Source of the DNA: Azospirillum formosense
GTDB taxonomy: Bacteria > Pseudomonadota > Alphaproteobacteria > Azospirillales > Azospirillaceae
Direction: 5' to 3'
DNA length: 64,000 nucleotides
Assembly: GCF_040500525.1 (NCBI RefSeq)
Contig: NZ_CP159403.1
Coordinates: 1,597,001 to 1,661,000 of the forward strand
The position numbers and the translations under genes are program-made. Below the pieces are notes generated by a model. That model was not told where the DNA came from. It worked only from the letters and a program-made list of their open reading frames with translations, and ran no database searches. Numbering within the stretch: the first letter of the stretch is position 1; each line of letters begins with the position of its first letter. Positions 42,884 through 50,675 of this stretch are shown here, in pieces.

Positions 42884-42892
42884 GCCGGGCCC

Positions 42893-42918
42893 GGGCCGCG
42901 CCGTCCCCGGCGCGGCCC
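42893..42918. terminator. perfect 10-bp hairpin between convergent genes
   Basis: GGGCCGCGCC (42893-42902) and GGCGCGGCCC (42909-42918) with a 6-nt loop lie between the stops of the 56-aa gene and chrA. There is no T-run. Probably a bidirectional terminator. Confidence 0.6.
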
Positions 42919-42940
42919 GCGGCGACCGTCACCCAGCGCC

Positions 42941-44332
42941 TTACGCCACCCCGGCCATGCGCAGCGCCACGCCGGCCAGCGCGCAGGCGCCCAGGGTAGG
43001 CAGCATCCCCGCCTTGAAGCGGAACACCGCCAGCACCGCCACGACGGTCAGCGCCAGCGCCGGCAGGTTGACGCTGGCGAGAACGGGCAGGTCCAGCCCC
43101 ATCCCAGCGACGGACACCGGCTCCAGCCGGGCGAACAGCGTGTGCAGGGCGAACCACAGCGCCAGATTCAGGATCACCCCGACCACCGCCGCGGTGATCG
43201 CCGACAGGGCGCCGCCGAGCATCCGGTTGCCGCGCAGCGCCTCCACATAGGGCGCGCCGAGGAAGATCCACAGGAAGCAGGGCACGAAGGTGACCCAGGT
43301 CGTCAGCAGCCCGCCCAGCGCCCCGGCCAGCAGCGGCGGCAGCGCCCCCGGATCGCGCATCGCGCCGAGGAAGCCGACGAACTGCACCACCATGATGAGC
43401 GGTCCCGGCGTCGTCTCCGCCATGCCCAGCCCGTCCAGCATCTCGCCGGGATGGAGCCAGCCGTAGGTCTCCACCGCCTGCTGCGCCACATAGGCCAGCA
43501 CGGCGTAGGCGCCGCCGAAGGTCACCACCGCCATCTTGGAGAAGAAGACGGCGATGCCCGTGAACACGTTGTCCGGCCCCAGCGTCAGCAGCAGAGCCAG
43601 CACCGGGCCCAGCCACAGGGCGAGGCACACCGCCCCGACCCGCAGCGACCAGGCGGCGGAGGGGCGCGCGTGGTCCGGCGTCCCCTCGCCCAGAAGGCTG
43701 GTCCGGTGGGCGGACGGGTCCGGCCCGTGCGGCACCGGCCGGAAGGCGGCGTGGCCCAGCCGCGCTCCACCCAGCCCGATCAGGGCGGCGGTCAGGATGA
43801 TCAGGGGGAACGGGACGTCGAAGGCGAAGATCGCCAGGAAGGCCGCCGCCGACAGGGCGACCATCGCCCCGTTCCTCAGCGTGCGCCGCCCGACGCGGAC
43901 CACCGCCTCCAGCACGACGGCGAGGACCGCCGCCTTCAGCCCGAAGAACAGCCCCTGCACCGCCCCGGTGTGCCCCAGCGTCGCGTAGAGCAGGCTGAGC
44001 GCCATGATGGACAGCGCGCCGGGCAGGACGAACAGGACGCCGGCGATCAGCCCGCCCACCGTCCGGTGCATCAGCCAGCCGATGTAGACGGCCAGCTGCT
44101 GCGCCTCCGGCCCCGGCAGCAGCATGCAGTAGTTCAGGGCGTGGAGGAACCGCTCCTCCCCGATCCACCTCTTCTCGTCCACCACCACGCGGTGCATCAT
44201 GGCGATCTGGCCGGCCGGCCCGCCGAAGCTCAGCGCCGCGATCCGCGCCCAGACCCGCACCGCCTCCCACAGGCTCACCCCGTGGCCGGCGGTGTCCACA
44301 CCGGGTGCGTTGGCGCTGTCCGCCTGGGTCAT
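42941..44332 (-). CDS. chrA: chromate transporter, two-domain ChrA
   Basis: A 463-aa membrane protein with two homologous CHR halves. The N-half has LSFGGPAGQIAMMHR and LLPGPEAQQLAVYIGW. The C-half has VTFGGAYAVLAYVAQQ and ETTPGPLIMVVQFVGF. The family exports chromate at the inner membrane; some members may have other anion roles. Start ATG 44332. It lies 92 bp downstream of the sensor kinase gene on the same strand, so it may belong to that operon. Confidence 0.9.
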   Translation of the reverse strand: MTQADSANAPGVDTAGHGVSLWEAVRVWARIAALSFGGPAGQIAMMHRVVVDEKRWIGEERFLHALNYCMLLPGPEAQQLAVYIGWLMHRTVGGLIAGVLFVLPGALSIMALSLLYATLGHTGAVQGLFFGLKAAVLAVVLEAVVRVGRRTLRNGAMVALSAAAFLAIFAFDVPFPLIILTAALIGLGGARLGHAAFRPVPHGPDPSAHRTSLLGEGTPDHARPSAAWSLRVGAVCLALWLGPVLALLLTLGPDNVFTGIAVFFSKMAVVTFGGAYAVLAYVAQQAVETYGWLHPGEMLDGLGMAETTPGPLIMVVQFVGFLGAMRDPGALPPLLAGALGGLLTTWVTFVPCFLWIFLGAPYVEALRGNRMLGGALSAITAAVVGVILNLALWFALHTLFARLEPVSVAGMGLDLPVLASVNLPALALTVVAVLAVFRFKAGMLPTLGACALAGVALRMAGVA

Positions 44333-44424
44333 GCGTCGTCTCCGGAGCACGCGAAGGGGCGCCATTCAGACCACAAGGGACGGTCCGCCGCCAGCGCGGA
44401 GATGTGACGGTCATGTTGCGCCGG

Positions 44425-45783
44425 TCAGGACGCCGCCGCAGGCAGCACCAGCTCCACCCGCAGGCCGCCGAGCGGCGAGTCGCCCAGACGCAGGTCGCCG
44501 CCGTAGAGCCGCGCCACGTCGCGCACGACGGCGAGGCCGAGCCCGCTGCCCGGCGTGCTTTCGTCCAGCCGCACGCCGGGGGCCAGCACGGCGTCGCGCC
44601 GGTCGGCGGGCAGGCCCGGCCCGTCGTCCTCGACCACCACCGCCAGCATGCCGCCCGCCTCCAGCCGCGACGCCACCTCCACCCGCGACCGCGCCCACTT
44701 GAACGCGTTGTCCAGCAGGTTGCCCAGCATCTCGTCGAGGTCCTCGCGCTCCCCGGCGAAGACATGCTCGAGCGGGACGCGGACGGCGACCGTCACCCGT
44801 CCTCCGCCCCGGCCCCCGCCCTGGAGCTTTTCCATCACCCGCGCCAGCGCCCCCGCGCTGTCGGCCACCGGGGTGGCGACGCCGGGCAGGCCGCGGGCGG
44901 CGGCGGCGCGGGCGCGGGCCATGTGGTGGTCGATGTGGCGGCGCATCTCCGCCACCCGCCGGGCGGCCGCCTCCCCCTCCGCCTCGTTCGCCAGCACGGC
45001 GAGGTTCGTCTTCAGCGCGTGGGCGAGGTTGCCGGCCTGGAGCCGCGCCCGCACCACCACCTCCTCCGAATGGTCCAGCAGGGCGTTCAGGTCGTCGAGC
45101 AGCGGCTGCACCTCGCGCGGGGAGTCACCGCCGAAGCGCTTCCGGCGCCCCGCCCGCACCGCGGCCAGCTCGGCGCGCAGCCGCACCAGCGGGCGCAGCC
45201 CCACCGACACCTGGACCACCGCCGCGGCGATCAGCGCCAGCGCCAGCGCCCCCAGCGACAGCCAGAGCACCCGGTTGAAGTCGGCCACCACCGCGCTCAG
45301 CTCCGCCTCGTCCTGCGCCACCGCCATGCGCAGGGGTGCCGTCCCGTTGGGGAGGGTCACGGCGCGCTCCAGCACCGACAGCCGGCGCCCGGCGGGGCCG
45401 ACGACACTGTGGCGGTGGATGTCGCCGTCCGCCACCTCGTCCGGCGGCAGGGCCAACGCCTCGTCCCACAGCGAGCGGGAGCGCAGGGCGGGCGCGGTCG
45501 CCGGCCCGACCTGCCAGTACAGCCCCGACAGCGGCCGGCGGAAGCGCGGGTCGCTGAGCGGCTGGCGCAGCACCGGCGCGCCGTCCGCCCCCAGCTCGGT
45601 CAGCGCGGCGAGCTGGTCGAGATGGTTGGCCAGCTCCGCCTCGAAGCGGCGGGCCACATGGTCGCGGAACAGGCCCGACAGCACCAGCCCGGCCAGCGCC
45701 AGGGCCAGCGCGATCCACACCGCCGCCCCGGCCAGCAGGCGGAAGCGCAGCGACCCGGTCAGCCGCCGCCACCCCCCTCTCAC
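44425..45783 (-). CDS. sensor histidine kinase of a PhoQ-like two-component system
   Basis: A 452-aa membrane kinase. TM1 is at about 15-37, a periplasmic domain of about 130 residues follows, and TM2 is at about 172-192. A HAMP-like linker precedes the H-box AGNLAHALKTNLAVL, a PhoQ-like form. The ATPase has N-box DEMLGNLLDNAFKWARS, G1 VVEDDGPGLP and G2 GSGLGLAVV. Its start overlaps the regulator stop by 4 bp. Probably autophosphorylates in response to a periplasmic signal affecting the neighbouring cytochrome operon. Confidence 0.93.
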   Translation of the reverse strand: MRGGWRRLTGSLRFRLLAGAAVWIALALALAGLVLSGLFRDHVARRFEAELANHLDQLAALTELGADGAPVLRQPLSDPRFRRPLSGLYWQVGPATAPALRSRSLWDEALALPPDEVADGDIHRHSVVGPAGRRLSVLERAVTLPNGTAPLRMAVAQDEAELSAVVADFNRVLWLSLGALALALIAAAVVQVSVGLRPLVRLRAELAAVRAGRRKRFGGDSPREVQPLLDDLNALLDHSEEVVVRARLQAGNLAHALKTNLAVLANEAEGEAAARRVAEMRRHIDHHMARARAAAARGLPGVATPVADSAGALARVMEKLQGGGRGGGRVTVAVRVPLEHVFAGEREDLDEMLGNLLDNAFKWARSRVEVASRLEAGGMLAVVVEDDGPGLPADRRDAVLAPGVRLDESTPGSGLGLAVVRDVARLYGGDLRLGDSPLGGLRVELVLPAAAS

Positions 45784-46448
45784 GGCGCCTCCAGCTTGTA
45801 GCCGAGCCCGCGCACGGTCTTGATCAGGTCGGCGCCCAGCTTGCGGCGCAGGCGCCCGACGAAGACCTCGATGGTGTTGGAATCGCGGTCGAAATCCTGG
45901 GCGTAGATGTGCTCGGTCAGCTCCGTGCGGGAGACGAGCTGCCCCTTGCGGTGCATCAGGTAGTCGAGCACGCGGAACTCGTGCCCGGTCAGGTCCACCG
46001 GCCGCCCGTCCAGCGTGACCCGGCCCGAGCGGGTGTCCAGCACCACCCTGCCGCAGGCGATCTCCGCCGAGGCGTGGCCCTTGGAGCGGCGGATCAGCGC
46101 GCGGATGCGGGCCAGCAGCTCCTCCATGCTGAAGGGCTTGGCCAGATAGTCGTCGGCCCCGGCGTCGATGCCCTGGACCTTCTCCGTCCAGGCGCCGCGG
46201 GCGGTCAGGATGATCACGGGCGTGGCGATCCCGCCCGCGCGCCAGGAGCGCAGCACCGTCAGCCCGTCCACCCGCGGCAGGCCGAGGTCCAGCACGACGG
46301 CGTCGTAGGGTTCGGTCTCGCCGAGGAACTGCGCCTCCTCGCCGTCGGCGGTGCGGTCCACGGCGTAGCCCTCGCCCTCCAGCCGCTCGGCGAGCTGGCG
46401 GGCGAGCGCCGGATCATCCTCGACGACGAGCAGGCGCATAGCGCTCAC
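45780..46448 (-). CDS. OmpR-family response regulator
   Basis: A 222-aa regulator. The receiver domain has the acidic pair VVEDD, phospho-acceptor Asp in AVVLDLGLPRVDG and the Lys of LAKPFSMEE. The C-terminal winged helix shows EFRVLDYLMHRKGQLVSR, YAQDFDRDSNTIEVFVGRLRRKL and TVRGLGYKLEAP. GTG 46448 overlaps the PepSY stop as GTGA; ATG 46439 is an alternative. Similar to PmrA/QseB-type regulators. A likely binding array lies in the divergent region at 46847-46885. Confidence 0.95.
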   Translation of the reverse strand: MSAMRLLVVEDDPALARQLAERLEGEGYAVDRTADGEEAQFLGETEPYDAVVLDLGLPRVDGLTVLRSWRAGGIATPVIILTARGAWTEKVQGIDAGADDYLAKPFSMEELLARIRALIRRSKGHASAEIACGRVVLDTRSGRVTLDGRPVDLTGHEFRVLDYLMHRKGQLVSRTELTEHIYAQDFDRDSNTIEVFVGRLRRKLGADLIKTVRGLGYKLEAP

Positions 46449-46798
46449 CTCTTCCCATGATGGCCGCCCTCGCCCTTCCCGTTGCGTCCGCGCACCCGCA
46501 GCAGGTCGCCGGTCGCGGCGTCGTATTTCAGCTTCAGGACGCGGCCTTCGGCGGTGATGGTCTTGATCTCGTAGACGATCTGTCCGTCCTCGTCCTTGAA
46601 CTCGACGTCCAGGATGTCGCCGGGGAAATCGGCCTGCGCGCGGGCCAGGATGGCCTCCAGCGGCAGCGCGCGGCCCGAGCGGAACGCCTCCCGCGCCCGT
46701 TCATGGTCGCGGTCGCCATCGTCGCCCGCCACCGCGTTCCCCGGCAGGGCGGCGGCGAGGAGAACCAGGGACAGCAGGGCGGTGCGGAGGGCGTTCAT
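46445..46798 (-). CDS. PepSY-domain periplasmic protein
   Basis: A 117-aa protein with an N-terminal signal peptide (cleavage near AVAGDD) and one PepSY domain (LPLEAILARAQADFPGDIL, VEFKDEDGQIVYEIKTI, KLKYDAATGDLLRV). It ends in a basic Gly/His tail. PepSY proteins often sit with two-component pairs or redox systems and may act as inhibitors or sensors. First gene of the PepSY-regulator-kinase operon. Confidence 0.85.
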   Translation of the reverse strand: MNALRTALLSLVLLAAALPGNAVAGDDGDRDHERAREAFRSGRALPLEAILARAQADFPGDILDVEFKDEDGQIVYEIKTITAEGRVLKLKYDAATGDLLRVRGRNGKGEGGHHGKR

Positions 46799-46846
46799 GG
46801 TCGGGACCGGCGGGCGAATGGACCTTCCCAGTTAGCACAAAGCCGG

Positions 46847-46885
46847 CTGAACGGCACCTGAATGGGCCGCTCAGGCTCCGTTCAG
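46847..46885. promoter_or_regulatory. phased half-sites, candidate response-regulator binding array
   Basis: CTGAA at 46847 and 46858 are direct repeats separated by 6 nt, an 11-bp period. GCTCA (46869) and GTTCA (46880) continue the phase in the opposite sense. CTGAACGG and CCGTTCAG also form a perfect 8-bp inverted repeat over the whole element. The spacing fits OmpR/PmrA-type regulators (CTTAA-N6-CTTAA-like). It lies between the divergent PepSY and cytochrome operons. Confidence 0.55.
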
Positions 46886-46953
46886 CGTGGACGGCGCAGT
46901 CTCCGCGGCAACCGACACGCCCCCCTTGGGGAGCGCCGCTTTGGAGACCGCCG

Positions 46954-47109
46954 ATGATCCGCAGGATGCTGACCCACACCGCCGCCGCGACGCTCGTCAT
47001 CGCCGTGGCGGCCTTCGCCTTCCAGGCCCTGTCCGACGGGGGCGGCATGACCCGCACCGCCTGGACGCTGGCCGCCGCCATCGCGGGGGGCGATCATGAC
47101 GTCGACTGA
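46954..47109 (+). CDS. small membrane peptide (51 aa) leading the cytochrome operon
   Basis: A short frame MIRRMLTHTAAATLVIAVAA followed by FAFQALSDGGG and a second hydrophobic patch. One N-terminal TM or signal segment is likely. Its 3' end overlaps the cytochrome b start by 14 bp, so it is probably translated with it. I do not recognise it. It could be a signal-sequence remnant or a small subunit of the cytochrome complex. Confidence 0.5.
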   Translation: MIRRMLTHTAAATLVIAVAAFAFQALSDGGGMTRTAWTLAAAIAGGDHDVD

Positions 47110-47635
47110 ACCCCGCCCCGAACAGGCGCGCCGCACACCGGGCCGGCTGCTGTTCCTGTTCGCCTTTCACGCCGCGCTGTCGGGCGCCTTCATCGTCGCC
47201 TACCTGACCGGGGACGAGGACACCTACGCCATGCACCAGGTCGCCGGCTACACGGCGCTGGCCGCGCTGGCGGTGCGGCTTCTGGCCGGGGCGCTGATGC
47301 CCATGGGACCGCTGCGCCTGCCCCGCCCCTCCCTGGCCGCCACGCTGGACTGGCTGCGCCGCGCCGCCTTGGGCGAGGCGCGGGCCTGGGGACAGCGCAG
47401 CCCGCTGCTCGCCTGGATGGCGCTGGCGCTGCTGGCCGTGGTGGGGGCTGCCGCGCTCAGCGGAGCGGTCGCCGACTTTGTCATCCCCTTCGAAAAGCTG
47501 CACGAGGCGCTGGGCGAATTCTCCCTGCCCGTCGTGCTGGCTCATGCCGCCCTGGTCCTGGCCCTGCTCGGCCTGAAGAAGGCCGCGGGCCGGCGGGCCC
47601 GCTCCACCCCCCGCCACGAGGTCATCGCCCCATGA
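47096..47635 (+). CDS. cytochrome b561-like membrane protein of the SHP/DHC cluster
   Basis: A 179-aa protein with four hydrophobic helices. Candidate heme b ligands are FAFHAALSG, AMHQVAGYTAL, KLHEALGEF and LAHAALVLA. It should take electrons from quinol and pass them to the periplasmic diheme cytochrome encoded two genes on. The next gene starts in an ATGA overlap. Confidence 0.85.
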   Translation: MTSTEPRPEQARRTPGRLLFLFAFHAALSGAFIVAYLTGDEDTYAMHQVAGYTALAALAVRLLAGALMPMGPLRLPRPSLAATLDWLRRAALGEARAWGQRSPLLAWMALALLAVVGAAALSGAVADFVIPFEKLHEALGEFSLPVVLAHAALVLALLGLKKAAGRRARSTPRHEVIAP

Positions 47636-48054
47636 TCCGCTTCCTTCTGCCGACGCTGGCCATCTTCGCCGTGGGTGGGGCCATCGCCGCCACCGCGAAC
47701 CCGGCGCGCACCGCCCTGCTCGACGGCTACGCCGCCCAGGCGACGGCGCAGTCGCCCGCCTTCGCCGGCTTCTCCGCCGAGCGTGGGCGCGCGCTCTATC
47801 TCGGCCCGCACGGCGGCGGCAAGCCGGAGACCAACGCCTGCGCCGCCTGCCACACCCCCGACCCGACCGCCCGGGGCCGCCACCAGCGGACCGGGCGCGG
47901 GATCGAGCCGATGGCCGTCTCCGCCAACCCCAAGCGCTTCACCGATCCGGTGGAGATGGAGAAGCGCTTCGACCGCGACTGCCCCAACGTCCTCGGCCGC
48001 GCCTGCACGGCGCAGGAGAAGGGCGACTTCATCACCTACCTCGCCGGCCAGTGA
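47632..48054 (+). CDS. shp: SHP-type monoheme cytochrome c (DUF1924)
   Basis: A 140-aa exported cytochrome. A signal peptide ends near residue 20, then RGRALYLGPHGGGKPETNAC-AACH supplies the single CxxCH (Cys70, Cys73, His74). The C-terminal part FTDPVEMEKRFDRDCPNVLG then RACTAQEK matches the oxygen-binding 'sphaeroides heme protein' family, including its Cys117/Cys125 pair. From memory, R. sphaeroides SHP uses Asn88, just before the first of these cysteines, as distal heme ligand. Here that position is Asp116. The function of SHP remains uncertain (O2, NO or hydroxylamine chemistry proposed). Confidence 0.88.
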   Translation: MIRFLLPTLAIFAVGGAIAATANPARTALLDGYAAQATAQSPAFAGFSAERGRALYLGPHGGGKPETNACAACHTPDPTARGRHQRTGRGIEPMAVSANPKRFTDPVEMEKRFDRDCPNVLGRACTAQEKGDFITYLAGQ

Positions 48055-48063
48055 GGCCAACCA

Positions 48064-48513
48064 ATGAGGACCCCCGCCATGCCCCGCCGCTTCGCCGCCG
48101 CGACTGCCCTCCTGCTGCTGCTGCCCGGCGCCGCCGCGTCGGCCAACGAGTTCGAGCGCGTCCGCCCCGTGACCAACGACGCCACCCGCAAGGAGTGCGG
48201 GGAATGCCACATGGCCTTCCAGCCCGGCCTGCTGCCGGCGGGAAGCTGGACCCGGATCATGGACGGGCTGGACGACCATTTCGGCGAGAAGGCCAGCCTG
48301 CCGCCCGGCCCGGCGGCGGAGATCCGCGCCTATCTGACCGGCAACGCCGCCGGGCGCGGCGACCCCGCGCTCCTGCGCATCACCGAGCAGCGCTGGTGGC
48401 TGCGCGAGCACCGCTTCCGCCCGGAGGTCTGGCTGCGCAGGGACGTGCTGTCCAAGGCCAACTGCGAAGCCTGCCACCGCAACGCCGCCCGCGGCCTCTA
48501 CGAGGACGACTGA
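48064..48513 (+). CDS. diheme cytochrome c (DHC)
   Basis: A 149-aa exported protein with two heme motifs, ECGECH near residue 47 and NCEACH near the C-terminus. Between them lie WTRIMDGLDDHFGEKA and ITEQRWWLREHR, family landmarks of DHC. It is the expected electron donor to SHP. The start is ATG 48064, with ATG 48079 an alternative. It is 9 bp from the SHP stop. Confidence 0.9.
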   Translation: MRTPAMPRRFAAATALLLLLPGAAASANEFERVRPVTNDATRKECGECHMAFQPGLLPAGSWTRIMDGLDDHFGEKASLPPGPAAEIRAYLTGNAAGRGDPALLRITEQRWWLREHRFRPEVWLRRDVLSKANCEACHRNAARGLYEDD

Positions 48514-48577
48514 GGGGGCGGGACAAAGCGTTGCCGCGACGGTTGTCTTTGGGAGCGATCAGAGAGGGAGGAGCATC

Positions 48578-48784
48578 ATGGACCACGACACCTTCAACAT
48601 GGGCATCCGGAAGTACCTGAAGGTCGTCGGCGTCACCTCGCAGCGCGAGATCGAGCGCGCCGTGACCGAAGCGATGGAAGCCGGAAAGCTGAAGGGCAAC
48701 GAAACGCTCCAGGCCCGCGTCGTGCTGACCGTCGAGGGCATCGGGCTGGAGCACGAGATCAAGGGGGAGATCGCGTTGGAGTAA
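48578..48784 (+). CDS. DUF6494 family small protein
   Basis: A 68-aa soluble protein, MDHDTFNMGIRKYLKVVGVT then SQREIERAVTEAMEAGKLKG and a C-terminal beta pair ending HEIKGEIALE. This fits the small alphaproteobacterial DUF6494 family of unknown function. A GGGAGGAG ribosome-binding site precedes ATG 48578. It is separated from the cytochrome operon by 64 bp. Confidence 0.75.
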   Translation: MDHDTFNMGIRKYLKVVGVTSQREIERAVTEAMEAGKLKGNETLQARVVLTVEGIGLEHEIKGEIALE

Positions 48785-48797
48785 GCGTCGGCACTGG

Positions 48798-48902
48798 TTG
48801 CCCCCACCCTCCCGCTTCGCGGATCCCTCCCTCCCCCGCTGCGCAGGGGAGGGCCAGAATCCCCCTCCCCTGCGCAGCGGGGGAGGGTTGGGGTGGGGGC
48901 AA
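48798..48902. repeat. GC-rich palindromic intergenic element, copy R4
   Basis: Arms TTGCCCCCACCCTCCC and GGGAGGGTTGGGGTGGGGGC, with paired CTCCCCCGCTGCGCAGGGGA and CCCTGCGCAGCGGGGGAG hairpins. It fills the space between the convergent DUF6494 and SDR genes. Confidence 0.8.
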
Positions 48903-48905
48903 GGG

Positions 48906-49673
48906 TCACCCCATCACCAACCCGCCATCCACATACAGCACCTGCCCCGTCATGAACCGGCTCCAGCCCGAGGCCAGGAACAGCACCGGGCCGGTCACGT
49001 CCTCCGGCGTGGCGATGCGGCGCAGGGGGGTCTGGGCGACGATGGCGTCCTTCACGTCCTCCTTCGTCGCCCGGCTGGCGTCGGTGGGGTAGACCAGCCC
49101 CGGCGCGACGCAGTTGACGCGGATGCCCAGAGGCCCCAGCTCCGCCGCCAGATTGCGGCTGAAGCCGACCAGCGCCGCCTTGGCCGTCGTGTAGTCGTGA
49201 TAGGGCACGGTGGGCCGGGCGACGAGGTCGGTCGCCATGTTCACGATGCTGCCGCCGGGCCGCCGCCGCATCACCGGCAACACCGCCCGGCAGACGTTGT
49301 AGGTGCCGAGCAGCGCCCCATCCACCTGCCCCCGGTAATCCGCCCACTCGGTGTCCCAGAACAGCTTGCGCTTCTCCGGGTCGAAGGCGTAGGGGCGGAA
49401 GGCGTTGTTCACCACCACGTCGATCTTGCCGAACTCCTCCGCCGTGCGCTCCACCATGCGGGTCACCGCGTCGGCGTCGGTCACGTCGGCCTGGACCGCC
49501 CAGGCGTCGCCGCCCGCCTCGCGGCAAGCGGCGACCACCGCCTGGGCGGCGTCCGCATTCTGGAGGTAGTTGACGGCGACCGCCGCCCCCTCCGCCGCGA
49601 AGGCCTTGGCGATGGCGGCGCCGATGCCGCGGCTGGCGCCGGTGACGAGGACGGTCTTGTCGCGGAAATCCAT
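48906..49673 (-). CDS. short-chain dehydrogenase, last gene of the TPP-riboswitch operon
   Basis: A 255-aa classical SDR. The cofactor motif is TGASRGIGAAIAKAF, then VVVNNAF in the NNAG position and active-site Tyr/Lys in YTTAK. Thirteen residues before the Tyr, where FabG has its catalytic Ser, there is Thr (NMATDL). The C-terminal YVDGGLVMG is typical. It is FabG-like, but its operon suggests a role in reducing an aldehyde or ketone intermediate rather than fatty acid synthesis. It lies 17 bp after the binding-protein gene. Confidence 0.85.
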   Translation of the reverse strand: MDFRDKTVLVTGASRGIGAAIAKAFAAEGAAVAVNYLQNADAAQAVVAACREAGGDAWAVQADVTDADAVTRMVERTAEEFGKIDVVVNNAFRPYAFDPEKRKLFWDTEWADYRGQVDGALLGTYNVCRAVLPVMRRRPGGSIVNMATDLVARPTVPYHDYTTAKAALVGFSRNLAAELGPLGIRVNCVAPGLVYPTDASRATKEDVKDAIVAQTPLRRIATPEDVTGPVLFLASGWSRFMTGQVLYVDGGLVMG

Positions 49674-49690
49674 GGTGGGCCAAGCCTTCC

Positions 49691-50668
49691 TTATTCGGGG
49701 ATCAGGTCGGACCGGACCAGCTTGGCCATGTCGAGGTCCGCCGCGATCAGGCCGAGCTGCCTGAAGGTGTCCGCCCCCTTCTGCATCAGCTCCGGATCGA
49801 AATGGCCGAGGCCCTTGGCCTTCGTCGTCTCCGACACGCTGGAGGCGTTGCGCAGCGTGATGATGGCGAGGTTAGTGGCCTCGTCGCGGCCGTTGATGGC
49901 GCGGGTCACGGCGAGGCGGGCGGCCTCCTCCGGCTCGGCGATCATCCAGGCGGCGCTGTCGCGGTAGGCGGCGAGGAAGCGCTTCAGAACGTCCTTCTTC
50001 GTGCGGTAGGTCTCCTCCGTCACCACGAAGATGTCGGAGGGCAGGTTCAGCGTGTCCTTGACCTCGATGACGTTGATGTCCTTCAGGCCCTTCTGCATGC
50101 CGACATGCAGGCCGGTGTCGGTCGCCGCGGTGGCGTCCACCTGACCCTGGATGACGGGGGCGAAGTTCAGCAGGCCGGTCACCTCGATGGTCACGTCCTT
50201 CTCGCTCAGCCCCACCTGATGCAGAAGCACCTGGAGGTTCTGGCGCGTGCCGCTGGACAGGCTGTAGACGCCGATGCGCTTGCCCTTGAGGTCCTCGGGT
50301 TTGGTGATGTTGCGCTCCTTCGGCGACACCACGTTGAAGACGTTCTGCGGGTAGATGTTGTAGATGGCGATCAGCTTCTCGCCCTTGTCGAGCGCCAGGT
50401 AGAAGGAGGCCGGGTCGGTGAAGGCGACATCGGCCTGACCGGTCAGCATGTTCTGGATGGCCGATCCGCCGCCGGTTCCCGGCACATAGCCGAGATCGAT
50501 CCCCTTGGCCTTGAAGAAGCCCTTGTCCGGCTCGGCCAGCAGGTTGGTGATCTCGCTGATCGGCTGGCTCCAGCCCGCCACGGTCACCTTGTCGAGCGCC
50601 AGCGCGGGGGAGGAGAGGAGGAAGGCCGAAACGGCGACGGCACCCAGGGTGCGCAGGAACCCGAACAT
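49691..50668 (-). CDS. NMT1/THI5-type ABC transporter substrate-binding protein
   Basis: A 325-aa exported protein. A signal peptide (MFGFLRTLGAVAVSAFLLSS, cleavage after ALA) precedes an NMT1/THI5-like fold. Landmarks are VTVAGWSQPISEITNLLAE, GTGGGSAIQNMLTGQADVAF, LKGKRIGVYSLSSGTRQ and ATAATDTGLHVGMQKGL. Relatives bind thiamin pyrimidine precursors, sulfonates or taurine. The TPP riboswitch upstream favours a thiamin-related ligand. It follows the permease by 7 bp. Confidence 0.85.
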   Translation of the reverse strand: MFGFLRTLGAVAVSAFLLSSPALALDKVTVAGWSQPISEITNLLAEPDKGFFKAKGIDLGYVPGTGGGSAIQNMLTGQADVAFTDPASFYLALDKGEKLIAIYNIYPQNVFNVVSPKERNITKPEDLKGKRIGVYSLSSGTRQNLQVLLHQVGLSEKDVTIEVTGLLNFAPVIQGQVDATAATDTGLHVGMQKGLKDINVIEVKDTLNLPSDIFVVTEETYRTKKDVLKRFLAAYRDSAAWMIAEPEEAARLAVTRAINGRDEATNLAIITLRNASSVSETTKAKGLGHFDPELMQKGADTFRQLGLIAADLDMAKLVRSDLIPE

Positions 50669-50675
50669 CGTGTGA

